A stretch of DNA of 64,000 nt from Mycobacterium sp. 852002-10029_SCH5224772. Lineage in GTDB: Bacteria; Actinomycetota; Actinomycetes; Mycobacteriales; Mycobacteriaceae. Positions 52,685 to 60,896 of the stretch are shown here, piece after piece. A program made the position numbers and the translations under genes. Within the stretch, counting starts at the first letter, position 1; each line of letters starts with the position of its first letter. The notes under the pieces were generated by a model that saw nothing but the letters and a program-made list of their open reading frames with translations, was not told the origin of the DNA and did no database searches. The DNA lies in contig NZ_LZHT01000103.1 in assembly GCF_001667315.1 (NCBI RefSeq), forward strand, positions 59,674 to 123,673, read 5' to 3'.

Positions 52685-53854
52685 ATGGCGGGACCGGTGG
52701 AAGGCGTCAAAGTCGTCGAGCTCGGGGTGTGGGTGGCCGGGCCGGCCGCCGGCGGCATCCTGGCGGACTGGGGCGCCGACGTGATCAAGATCGAGCCGCC
52801 CACCGGTGATCCGGCGCGCCTGTTCGGCCGGATGCTGGGCTGCGATATGGGCCTCAACCCGCCGTTCGAAATGGACAACCGGTCCAAGCGCAGCGTCGTA
52901 CTGGACCTCGGCACCGACGCGGGACGCGCCACCGCGTTCGAATTACTCGCCGGCGCAGACGTTTTCCTGACCAATGTGCGTCCCGGTGCGCTACAACGTC
53001 TCGGGCTGGACTTCGAGTCGGTATCGGCGGCCAACCCCCGCCTGGTCTACGGGCTGATCACCGGGTACGGCGAAAGCGGGCCGGACGCCGATCGCGCCGC
53101 CTTCGACGTGGCCGCGTTCTGGTCCCGGGCCGGGGTGGCCCACCTGCTCACCCGGCCCGGCGAGACGCCGCCGTTTCAGCGCGGCGGCATGGGCGACCAC
53201 TCCGCCGGGATGACGATGGCCGCCGCGGTGTGCGCGGCGCTGCTCGCGCGCGAGCGCACCGGGACGGGCCAATTGGTGACCACCTCGCTGTACCGGCAGG
53301 GCGCCTACACCGTGAGCTTCGACCTGAACACCTATCTGATGAGCGGCCAGCCGATCGCGATCGGGCAACGCGAATCGATGGGCAACCCGTGCATGAACAA
53401 CTACGCCGCCCAGGACGGGCGGCGGTTCTGGATCGTCGGACTGGAGGCCGAGCGGCACTGGCCGGCGCTGTGCCGCGCGGTGGGCCGGCCCGAATGGCGC
53501 GACGACCCCCGGTTCGCCGATGCCCGCTCCCGCGCGGTCAATTCGGCGGCGCTGATCGCCGCCCTCGACGAGATCTTTGCGACACGCCCGCTCGACGAGT
53601 GGGCGCAGGTATTCGCCGGGGAACCGGAATTCTTCTGGTCACCGGTCAACACGCTCGAGGACGTCGTGGCCGACGAGCAGTTCCACGCCGCGGGCGGCAT
53701 CGTCGACGTCCCGGACGGGGACGCGGCCGTACCGATGGTGGCCACGCCGGCCGATTTTCACGGCACCCCGTGGGCACCGCGTTCTGCGGCACCACAACTC
53801 GGGCAGCACACCGAGGAAGTCCTGGCCGACCTCGAGGCGCGCCGCGGTTCGTGA
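52685..53854 (+). CDS. CaiB/BaiF-type (class III) CoA-transferase
   Basis: This 389-residue protein has the class III CoA-transferase N-terminus (GVKVVELGVWVAGPAAGGILADWGADVIKIEPP), with the catalytic Asp region in FEMDNRSKRSVVLDL, and GDHSAGMTMAAAVCAALLARE. It moves CoA between a donor acyl-CoA and a carboxylic acid and would activate the pathway acid. It is 63 bp after the NmrA gene and on the same strand. Element copy 4 lies 14 bp after its stop. Confidence 0.9.
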   Translation: MAGPVEGVKVVELGVWVAGPAAGGILADWGADVIKIEPPTGDPARLFGRMLGCDMGLNPPFEMDNRSKRSVVLDLGTDAGRATAFELLAGADVFLTNVRPGALQRLGLDFESVSAANPRLVYGLITGYGESGPDADRAAFDVAAFWSRAGVAHLLTRPGETPPFQRGGMGDHSAGMTMAAAVCAALLARERTGTGQLVTTSLYRQGAYTVSFDLNTYLMSGQPIAIGQRESMGNPCMNNYAAQDGRRFWIVGLEAERHWPALCRAVGRPEWRDDPRFADARSRAVNSAALIAALDEIFATRPLDEWAQVFAGEPEFFWSPVNTLEDVVADEQFHAAGGIVDVPDGDAAVPMVATPADFHGTPWAPRSAAPQLGQHTEEVLADLEARRGS

Positions 53855-53868
53855 CGGCCCGCCGGACC

Positions 53869-53893
53869 TTTACAAATTTCACCAGAAGTGTCA
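53869..53893. promoter_or_regulatory. 25-bp regulon element, copy 4 (nine-gene operon)
   Basis: TTTAC, 13 bases, AGTGTCA, followed by CGCTG. It lies between the CoA-transferase gene and the nine-gene operon, 119 bp before the first start codon of that operon. Orientation relative to the gene is opposite to copies 1 and 2, which argues for an operator over a promoter box. Confidence 0.62.
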
Positions 53894-54012
53894 CGCTGTG
53901 CGGTGAGTCGCTTCACTCGACGCGTGCGGCGGCTCCAGTCCTTGAGAAAGCCCATGACAAGCGCTTGAGGCCCGCCGACGGAGTCGTGGGGGCCGTGGTG
54001 AGGAATGGATCG

Positions 54013-54576
54013 ATGGTCGCTCCAACGTTCGACATCAGCAAGAGCAGCGCCGACCGAGCAACCCACGCCAACGGTGAGGGCCTGCGGTATCGACTGGATG
54101 TCGTCGCGGCCAGCGCCGTCGACGTCGTGCAATCGGCCGGAGGTTGGCTCTACGACCGGGCGATGGCCGGCTGGGAGGTGACCGTGCTGCTCCCTCAGGG
54201 CCGCGACACCCGGGCGCTGCGGATCCTGGGCGTGCGGGTATCGGACCTCGAGTCATCCCTGGCCGCGCTGGGGGCGGGCTCGGCCAGCCTGGCGGTCAGC
54301 GCCGAGGCATTCACCGCCGATGCGCGGGTGCGTGACGCGGTACTCGAGTCGCTGGACAGCCGGCTGACGGAGGTCGCGTTGTGGGGCGACGGATGGCCGC
54401 TGGGAGTGAATCGCGCGACGACCCGCGCCCAGCACCTGCTCAGCGGGGCCGCGCGCATGTTCAAGGGTTATGCGCTTGCGGCAGCGGGTCTTTCGGACGC
54501 CACGGTCGATGCCACCGAGACGCTGCTGTGCGACGTGGGATCGGGGGCCGACTCCGAGCTGATCCGGCTCGACTAG
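54013..54576 (+). CDS. Unrecognised protein, first gene of the nine-gene operon
   Basis: This 187-residue protein is not recognised. It has no signal peptide or membrane segment. It reads MVAPTFDISKSSADRATHAN, with a regular pattern of amphipathic helices and strands (WEVTVLLPQGRDTRALRILG; LTEVALWGDGWPLGVNRATT). The ATG follows GAGGA eight bases earlier; a longer frame upstream crosses the regulon element. It is four bases before the NIPSNAP-like gene. First position in the operon suggests a regulatory or binding role, but nothing in the sequence shows it. Confidence 0.65.
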   Translation: MVAPTFDISKSSADRATHANGEGLRYRLDVVAASAVDVVQSAGGWLYDRAMAGWEVTVLLPQGRDTRALRILGVRVSDLESSLAALGAGSASLAVSAEAFTADARVRDAVLESLDSRLTEVALWGDGWPLGVNRATTRAQHLLSGAARMFKGYALAAAGLSDATVDATETLLCDVGSGADSELIRLD

Positions 54577-54580
54577 GCCT

Positions 54581-55285
54581 ATGAAGAAGTACTACAAACA
54601 CGCGCTGCTCTATCTGCACGAGACCATCTCGCTGGGATCCGGCCGAAGTGACCGGTTCACCGAGATCTTCGCCGACACCTACCAGCCGATGATGGAACAA
54701 CTCGGCGCCCGGCTGTTCGCGATCTGGGAATCCACGGCCTACAACGGTCACTGGCCGCAGGTGACGGTCATCTGGGAGATCGACGGGTTCGCCGACTACG
54801 CCAGGATCGGCGCCGCCCAGGCCCGCGGCGGCAGTCACGAGGCCGCCGCCGGCACCTGGTCGGCGTTCCTGGCCGACGTCGGCGCCTCCGGCGAGGGGCG
54901 AATCATGTACGCCGGACCCAGCAACAGGACGCTCGCCCAGCTGCGCGAGACCAATTTCACTGCGCCGCTGGTGATTCAGGAAATCATGCAGACCAAGCCG
55001 GGCCGCCAGGACGACTACATCCGGGAGCTGGAGCGCCTCTACGTGCCGTGGTCGGAACGTACCGGAAAACGCTGGCTCGGCTCGTTCACCACCACCTTCC
55101 GCTTCAACGAGGTCATCCACTACTGGGCCCTGGACGGGGGATGGGACTGCTTCGCCGAGCACTACCCCTCCTGGAAAGAGAGCCCACCCGCCGAGATCGT
55201 CACCTGGATGAGCGTGGCCCCCGCGCTGCGGGACGGCTGGGAAGACTCCATCCTGGCGGCCCTACCGCCCTCGCCGCTGCAGTGA
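54581..55285 (+). CDS. NIPSNAP-like dimeric alpha/beta-barrel protein
   Basis: This 234-residue protein seems to have two ferredoxin-like alpha/beta repeats: LHETISLGSGRSDRFTEIFADTYQPMMEQLGARLFAIWES in the first half and IQEIMQTKPGRQDDYIRELERLYVPWSERTGKRWLGSF in the second. This is the layout of NIPSNAP and EthD-like proteins, which are found in P450 and ether-degradation operons. Function uncertain. Start ATG 54581 follows the preceding stop by four bases. Confidence 0.7.
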   Translation: MKKYYKHALLYLHETISLGSGRSDRFTEIFADTYQPMMEQLGARLFAIWESTAYNGHWPQVTVIWEIDGFADYARIGAAQARGGSHEAAAGTWSAFLADVGASGEGRIMYAGPSNRTLAQLRETNFTAPLVIQEIMQTKPGRQDDYIRELERLYVPWSERTGKRWLGSFTTTFRFNEVIHYWALDGGWDCFAEHYPSWKESPPAEIVTWMSVAPALRDGWEDSILAALPPSPLQ

Positions 55286-55302
55286 CCGAGCGCCAAGGAC
55301 CC

Positions 55303-56523
55303 ATGAACCACACCGACTTCAGCTACGACCCTTTCGACGCTGCGGTGATGGCAAACCCGTTGCCGTACTACCGAATCCTGCGCGACCGCCACCCGGTGTA
55401 TTACATGCCGCAGTGGGACACCTTTGCGCTGTCGCGTTTCGAGGACGTCTGGAAAGTCCTGGAAGTCAACAACGGCACGTTCGTCGCCTCGGAGGGCACG
55501 CTGCCTGCGGCATCGGTTCTGGCCCAACACAACTCCGGGCCGGTGGACGACCCGCCGCTGCAGCCGCTGCCATTCCATGCCATGTTCGACGCGGACCTGT
55601 ACGGCGAGATCCGGCGCACGCACTCCCGGCCGTTTCGGCCACGTTCGGTCACGGACCTCGAGGGCAGGATCCGGGAGCTGGCCAACGAACGCCTCGATCT
55701 GCTGCTGCCGCGCGGCTCGTTCGACTTGACCCAGGACTACGGCGGCGTCGTCGTGGCCGCGATTGTCTGCGAACTGCTGGGCATTCCCACCGATCTCGCG
55801 CCGCAGGTCCTCGCCGCGGTCAATGCCGGCAGCCTCGCCCAGCCCGGCGTCGGCGTCGACACCGGGCAAGCGCGACCCAACTACTTCGAGTTCCTGCTGC
55901 CGGCGGTCGCCCGCCGCCGCGCCGATCAATCCGGAGGGCCGCTGGACGTGGTCGACGGCCTGCTCGGCTACCACCTGCCCGACGGCAGGGCGCTCGACGA
56001 CATGGAAATCGCCACCCAGATGCTGTGCATCTTCATCGGGGGGACCGAGACCGTGCCCAAAATCGTCGCCCACGGACTCTGGGAGCTCAGCCAACGGCCC
56101 GACCAGCTGGCCGCCGTCCGCGCCGATCCCGAGAGCACCGTGCCCGTCGCCCGCGAGGAGATGGTCCGATACTGCGCGCCGGCGCAGTGGTTCGCGCGAA
56201 CGGCGCGCAAACCGTTCGACCTTCACGGTCAAACCATCAACCCGGGCCAGCGCGTCATCACCCTGCTCGCGTCGGCCAGCCGCGACGAGCGGGAATACCC
56301 CGACCCCGACGAATTCATCTGGGACCGGCCCATCCGCCGCTCGTTGGCGTTCGGCCGCGGCCAGCACTTCTGCATCGGATACCACCTGGCGCGACTGGAA
56401 ATGGCTGTGCTGCTTGCCGAATGGCTGCGCCGGGTACCCGACTACGCGATCCAGGCCGAGGCCGCCACCCGGTTGCCGTCCAGCTTCCAGTGGGGTTGGA
56501 ACAACGTCCCGGTGGAGGTATGA
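55303..56523 (+). CDS. Cytochrome P450
   Basis: This 406-residue P450 has the I-helix FIGGTETVPK, the ExxR motif EMVR and the heme loop FGRGQHFCIG with the ligand at Cys357. It should hydroxylate the pathway substrate, giving the alcohol that the following dehydrogenase would oxidise. The ATG with CCAAGGA is chosen; a GTG at 55282 overlapping the upstream stop would add seven residues. No ferredoxin gene is adjacent, so a ferredoxin from elsewhere must serve it. The P450 family is not assignable by eye. Confidence 0.93.
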   Translation: MNHTDFSYDPFDAAVMANPLPYYRILRDRHPVYYMPQWDTFALSRFEDVWKVLEVNNGTFVASEGTLPAASVLAQHNSGPVDDPPLQPLPFHAMFDADLYGEIRRTHSRPFRPRSVTDLEGRIRELANERLDLLLPRGSFDLTQDYGGVVVAAIVCELLGIPTDLAPQVLAAVNAGSLAQPGVGVDTGQARPNYFEFLLPAVARRRADQSGGPLDVVDGLLGYHLPDGRALDDMEIATQMLCIFIGGTETVPKIVAHGLWELSQRPDQLAAVRADPESTVPVAREEMVRYCAPAQWFARTARKPFDLHGQTINPGQRVITLLASASRDEREYPDPDEFIWDRPIRRSLAFGRGQHFCIGYHLARLEMAVLLAEWLRRVPDYAIQAEAATRLPSSFQWGWNNVPVEV

Positions 56524-56524
56524 C

Positions 56525-57493
56525 GTGTGGTCCTACCGGCTCATCGCCCCATATTTGTTCGAGCGGACAACGATCGCGGACAAAACACCCGAGTGCCTGG
56601 CCGATGGTCAGGTGCTGCTGCGGTTCCTGGCCGCCGGCGTCTGCGGCAGCGATCTGCCGGCGTTTCGCGGCGCCAAAGGCCGCATCCCGGGTGATGACGG
56701 CCGCAGCGGTCCCGAGAAAGACGGCTTCCCCATCCACGAGGTCGCCGGCGAGGTGATCGCCAGCCGGCATCCCGCACACCGTCCCGGGGATCTCGTCGTC
56801 GGCTGGGCGTCCGGGTTCGACGGCATGATGGAGCGCGTCGTCAGCAACGGGGACGGGTTGGCGCCGTATGACCCGGCGCTGACCCCGGCGCAGGCGATCG
56901 GGCTGCAACCGCTGGCCTGTGTGCTCTACGCGTGCGAACAGCTCGGTGACCTGGCCGGCCGCCACGTTGCGATCATCGGCCAGGGGTCGATCGGCCTGCT
57001 GTTCTCCTACGTCGCCAAGGCGGCCGGTGCCCGGCGCGTCACCGGGGTCGACCCCGTCGACCGCCGTGATCTGGCAAGGGCATTCGGCGTCGACGACCCG
57101 GTGCGCGCCACCAGCGACCGCTGGGCGAGCCAGCTCCAGCCCGCGGACCGCGCCGACGTCGTCGTCGAGGCGGTCGGTCACCAGGTCGCCACGTTGACGC
57201 ACGCCATCGACGCCGCCGCGCCGGGCGGCACCATCTTCTATTTCGGCGTCGCCGACGACGAAATGTATCCGATCAGCATGCGGGCCATGCTGCGTAACAA
57301 CCTGACCCTGAAATCCGGTGTGACGCTTGACCGGCGGCGGATGCTGGAGCTCGCGAGCAAGTTCGCCGCCGAGCACCCCTGGCTGCTCGGCGCCTACCTC
57401 ACCCACACGTTCGGCGTCGGGGCGGTGCAGGACGCGTTCGAGTTGGCCAGCCGGCCGGCCGCCGACCGCATCAAGATCGCGATCGCCGGGTGA
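56525..57493 (+). CDS. Zinc-type medium-chain alcohol dehydrogenase
   Basis: This 322-residue MDR protein has the catalytic zinc region AAGVCGSDLPAFRGA, PIHEVAGEV, and the NAD loop VAIIGQGSIGLLFSYVAKAAGA with an Asp at the strand end (GVDPVD), indicating NAD. The four structural-zinc Cys residues are missing, as in the shorter members. It starts with GTG, one base after the P450 stop. It would oxidise the P450 product to a ketone, the substrate of a Baeyer-Villiger enzyme. Confidence 0.85.
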   Translation: MWSYRLIAPYLFERTTIADKTPECLADGQVLLRFLAAGVCGSDLPAFRGAKGRIPGDDGRSGPEKDGFPIHEVAGEVIASRHPAHRPGDLVVGWASGFDGMMERVVSNGDGLAPYDPALTPAQAIGLQPLACVLYACEQLGDLAGRHVAIIGQGSIGLLFSYVAKAAGARRVTGVDPVDRRDLARAFGVDDPVRATSDRWASQLQPADRADVVVEAVGHQVATLTHAIDAAAPGGTIFYFGVADDEMYPISMRAMLRNNLTLKSGVTLDRRRMLELASKFAAEHPWLLGAYLTHTFGVGAVQDAFELASRPAADRIKIAIAG

Positions 57494-57503
57494 GGGGTCG
57501 ACC

Positions 57504-58262
57504 GTGACGGACGCTTCCCCGAGTAATCTGCAGCTGGCGCTGAGCAGCAAATCCGTGATCTTCGGTGGCTGGGTCACCGGGCCGACATGGCTGGGACCCG
57601 AGGAATTCGCCCGCGCCGGTTACGATTACGTCGGATTCGACGCCCAGCACGGCTATCTCGACGACGCGGACATCGCCGGCATGCTGCGCCGCACCGAACA
57701 CCTGCCGCTGGGCACCGTGGTGCGCCTCCCCAACGCCGACGCCGCACCGATTGGGCGGGTGGCCGACGCCGGCGCCGACGCCGTCGTCATCGCGATGATC
57801 GAGTCGGCCGACCAGGCCGCCGCCGCAGTGGCCGCGACCCGCTACCCACCGGCCGGTGTGCGCAGCTTCGGCCCGCTGCGCGCCAGCCTCGGTCACGACC
57901 CCGCCGCCCACGAATCCCGGGTCGGCGTGTTCGCGATGATCGAGACCGCGGCGGCGCTGGCCGACATCCGAAAGATCTGCGCCGTCGACGGCCTGACCGG
58001 AATCTACGTCGGGCCGGCCGATCTCGCGATCTCGATGGGCGCCGGCGTCGTCGGCGCGACCCGGCATCCCGACGTGCTCGACGCGATCACCCGTATCCAC
58101 CGGGCGGCGTCGGACGCCGGCCTGGTGACAGGCATTCACGCCGGAGACGGAAAAACCGGTCACGCCATGGCTCGGTTGGGCTTTGGCATGATCACCCTGG
58201 CCGCCGAGTCGCAGGCGCTGCGGCGCGGAGCCGCGGAACACCTGCGTGAGGCGACCCAATGA
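57504..58262 (+). CDS. HpcH/HpaI-type class II aldolase
   Basis: This 252-residue TIM-barrel aldolase has YDYVGFDAQHGYLDDADI, the metal ligands in VFAMIETAAALADIRKICAVDGLTGIYVGPADLAISMG (Glu, Asp), and a catalytic Arg in VVRLPNAD. It splits 4-hydroxy-2-oxo acids to pyruvate or glyoxylate plus an aldehyde. The GTG start is 10 bases after the dehydrogenase. In this pathway it would perform the carbon-carbon cleavage after ring opening. Confidence 0.9.
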   Translation: MTDASPSNLQLALSSKSVIFGGWVTGPTWLGPEEFARAGYDYVGFDAQHGYLDDADIAGMLRRTEHLPLGTVVRLPNADAAPIGRVADAGADAVVIAMIESADQAAAAVAATRYPPAGVRSFGPLRASLGHDPAAHESRVGVFAMIETAAALADIRKICAVDGLTGIYVGPADLAISMGAGVVGATRHPDVLDAITRIHRAASDAGLVTGIHAGDGKTGHAMARLGFGMITLAAESQALRRGAAEHLREATQ

Positions 58263-58669
58263 CCGCCCAGACGCCGGACGACCAGGCCGCGATCCGCGAC
58301 CTGATCGCCGGCTACGCGCTCGCACTCGATGCCGGAGACGTCGACCGGTGCGTCCTGCTGTTCGCCCCCGACGGCGAATTCCTGGTCTACGGAAAGACTT
58401 TCGCCGGCCATGACGGAATCGCCGACATGTTCGGCGCCGCCGCGCGCGGGCTTCATCTGACCGGCGTCTCGCGGATCGCGGTCGACGGGGAGCGCGCCAC
58501 CGCCAGATCGCAGGTGCTGTTCGTCCGCGCCGGTGATCTGCAGCTACGGCCCGCGCTCTACGACGACGAGCTGACACGCGTCGCCGGGCAGTGGCGCTTT
58601 GCGCGCCGCCGGTGCAGCTTCATCACCGGCAGCGGATTGGCCGACAGCCCCGAGGGCGGGCCGGCATGA
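58259..58669 (+). CDS. SnoaL-like (NTF2-fold) protein
   Basis: This 136-residue protein starts with DDQAAIRDLIAGYALALDAGDVDRCVLLFAPDGEFLVYGKTFAGHDGIADMF, the typical SnoaL-like beginning, and ends in FARRRCSFITGSG. Relatives are isomerases and dehydratases of small hydrophobic molecules. Its ATG overlaps the aldolase stop by four bases and its stop overlaps the next start. A dehydratase or isomerase step is inferred from the context. Confidence 0.86.
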   Translation: MTAQTPDDQAAIRDLIAGYALALDAGDVDRCVLLFAPDGEFLVYGKTFAGHDGIADMFGAAARGLHLTGVSRIAVDGERATARSQVLFVRAGDLQLRPALYDDELTRVAGQWRFARRRCSFITGSGLADSPEGGPA

Positions 58670-59394
58670 ACCCACGTGTCGCACTCGTGACCGGCGCAGC
58701 CGGCGGACAGGGCCGAGCCATCGCCGAACGGCTACGCGCCAAGGGGTTTTCGGTGGCAGCCTGCGATCGGCGGGCAGACGAACTCGCCGCGGCGGTGCGC
58801 GAATCGGGCGACCAGGAGCTGATCGCGGTCGAGCTCGACGTCACCTCGGAGCAGCAGTGGGACTCGGTCGTCGAACAGGTCGTCGACCGCTTTGGGTCGC
58901 TGAGCACCCTGGTCAACTGCGCCGGCGTGCTGCACCGGGCGTCGTTGACCGACGAAACGGCCGAAGGCTTCGAAAACTCATGGCGGGTCAACTGTCTGGG
59001 GCCCTTCCTCGGCATCCGCGCAGCGCTGGAACACCTGCGCGCGGCGCCCGACGCGTCCATCGTCAACATCTGCAGCACCGGCGCGATCCGCCCGTTCCCA
59101 CAACACGGCGCCTACGGTTCGTCGAAGTGGGCGCTGCGCGGCCTGACCCAGACCGCCGCGGCCGAACTCGCCCCCTCCGGCATCCGGGTCAACGCGGTGT
59201 TTCCCGGACCGATCGCCACATCGATGCTCGACGAGACCACCCAGACCCGGCTGGCCGCGGCCTCGATGTTCGGGCGGATAGGCCGGCCCGATGAAGTCGC
59301 CGACGCGGTGGCCTTCCTGGTTTCCGGCGAGGCGTCGTTCATCACCGGCTCCGAACTCATCATCGACGGTGGTCAATGCCTGCAGATCCGATGA
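58666..59394 (+). CDS. Short-chain dehydrogenase/reductase
   Basis: This 242-residue classical SDR has TGAAGGQGRAIAERL, VNCAGVL, and the catalytic Ser/Tyr/Lys (NICSTGAIRPFPQHGAYGSSKWALRG) with a final FITGSELIIDGGQ. An Asp (ACDRRADEL) after the second strand points to NAD. The ATG overlaps the previous stop by four bases. It may oxidise or reduce an alcohol intermediate. Confidence 0.9.
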   Translation: MNPRVALVTGAAGGQGRAIAERLRAKGFSVAACDRRADELAAAVRESGDQELIAVELDVTSEQQWDSVVEQVVDRFGSLSTLVNCAGVLHRASLTDETAEGFENSWRVNCLGPFLGIRAALEHLRAAPDASIVNICSTGAIRPFPQHGAYGSSKWALRGLTQTAAAELAPSGIRVNAVFPGPIATSMLDETTQTRLAAASMFGRIGRPDEVADAVAFLVSGEASFITGSELIIDGGQCLQIR

Positions 59395-60896
59395 GCGACC
59401 TCTCGGTCGGCATCATCGGGGCCGGCCCGGGCGGCCTGGCACTGGGAATCATGCTGTCGCGCAACGGGTTTGCCAATTTCACCATCTTCGACCGCGAAGA
59501 CGGCGTCGGCGGCACCTGGCGGATCAACACCTATCCGGGGCTGGCGTGCGACGTCAAGTCGCACCTCTACTCGTACTCGTTCGATCTGAACGCCCACTGG
59601 TCGCGGCTGTGGTCGGGGCAACCCGAAATCCTGGACTACTTCCAGCGAAGCGCCGACAAGTACGGTCTGGGCCCGCACCTGTTGCTGCGCACCGAAATCC
59701 GCTCCGCACACTGGGATCCGGACACTCAGCTGTGGTGCCTGACCACCGCGGCCGGCGAACAGCACTACTTCAACGTCGTTGTTTCGGCCGTGGGCCTGTT
59801 CACCCGGCCGCTGCTGCCGGACCTCCTCGAAGAGGAGCCCTTCACGGGCACCGTGATGCACTCGTCGCGCTGGGACCACTCGATCCCGCTGGAAGGAAAG
59901 AGAATTGCGGTGCTGGGAACCGGATCCACGGCCTCCCAGCTGATCCCCGAATTAGCCGAAGTGGCCGACACCGTGTACTCGGTGCAACGATCGCCGACCT
60001 GGATACTGCCCAAGCCGGACCGCCACTACACGCGCCGCGAGCGCTGGGCGCTCGCGCATCTCCCGTTCGTCAAAAAGCTCTACCGGACCAGGCTGTGGCT
60101 GCGCAGCGAATCCAACATCTCGGTGATCGAGCACGGCAGCGAAAAGACCCAGCAATTCACCGCTCTCGCGTTGCAGCTGCTCGAGAAGAGCGTCCCCGAT
60201 GACGAATTGCGCCGCAAGCTCACACCCGATCATCCGATGGGTTGCAAGCGGCTGGTGTTCTCCTCGGATTACCTGCCCGCGCTGACCCGGCCCAACGTGG
60301 AGGTGGTGACCAGCCCGGCGCGCTACCTTCGGGCCCGATCGCTGGTCACCGAAGACGGCACCGAACGCGATGTCGACCTGGTGGTGTGCGCCACCGGCTA
60401 CGCCGCCGCCGACTATCTCGGGGAACTGGACGTGTCCGGCGAACACGGAATCACGCTGCGGCAGGTCTGGCGCGACGGCGCGCACGCCTATCTCGGCATG
60501 GCCGTGCCCGAATTTCCCAATTTCTTCATGCTGTACGGACCGAACACCAACGTCGGCTCCAACAGCGTCATCTTCATCCTCGAAGCCCAGGCGCGCTACA
60601 TCGTGCGGGCGCTGCGCTACCTGCGCCGCAACCGCAAGCGCTACGTCGCGGTGCGCCCCTCGGCGCTGGCCGACTTCGTCAACAAGATCGACCGATGGAT
60701 GGTGGGCACGGTCTGGACCACCCAGTGCAGCAACTACTTCCGCGCCCCCAATGGCCGGGTGGTCACCCAGTGGCCGCGCAGCGCGCGGACCTTCTGGGGA
60801 ATGACGCGCAGGTTCAGGCCGGCCAATTTCCGCTTCGAGGCGCCCGCGACCTCCGCTTCGCCCGCGGTCGTCGCGCCCGAGCGGGGTACGCGATGA
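59391..60896 (+). CDS. Baeyer-Villiger-type flavin monooxygenase
   Basis: This 501-residue class B monooxygenase has the FAD loop GAGPGGLALG (residues 10-19), the NADPH loop GTGSTASQ (about 176-183) and the type I Baeyer-Villiger fingerprint FTGTVMHSSRWD at 151-162 (FxGxxxHxxxW[P/D]). It inserts oxygen next to a ketone, giving an ester or lactone. The start ATG overlaps the SDR stop; an ATG at 59376 would add five residues. The presence of a lactonase and an esterase in the same cluster fits ring expansion then hydrolysis. Confidence 0.93.
   Translation: MSDLSVGIIGAGPGGLALGIMLSRNGFANFTIFDREDGVGGTWRINTYPGLACDVKSHLYSYSFDLNAHWSRLWSGQPEILDYFQRSADKYGLGPHLLLRTEIRSAHWDPDTQLWCLTTAAGEQHYFNVVVSAVGLFTRPLLPDLLEEEPFTGTVMHSSRWDHSIPLEGKRIAVLGTGSTASQLIPELAEVADTVYSVQRSPTWILPKPDRHYTRRERWALAHLPFVKKLYRTRLWLRSESNISVIEHGSEKTQQFTALALQLLEKSVPDDELRRKLTPDHPMGCKRLVFSSDYLPALTRPNVEVVTSPARYLRARSLVTEDGTERDVDLVVCATGYAAADYLGELDVSGEHGITLRQVWRDGAHAYLGMAVPEFPNFFMLYGPNTNVGSNSVIFILEAQARYIVRALRYLRRNRKRYVAVRPSALADFVNKIDRWMVGTVWTTQCSNYFRAPNGRVVTQWPRSARTFWGMTRRFRPANFRFEAPATSASPAVVAPERGTR

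Noticed and set aside
60242..60892. Upstream extension of the esterase frame
   Set aside because: It overlaps the Baeyer-Villiger gene in another frame and is Arg-rich; the ATGA overlap at 60893 gives the start.
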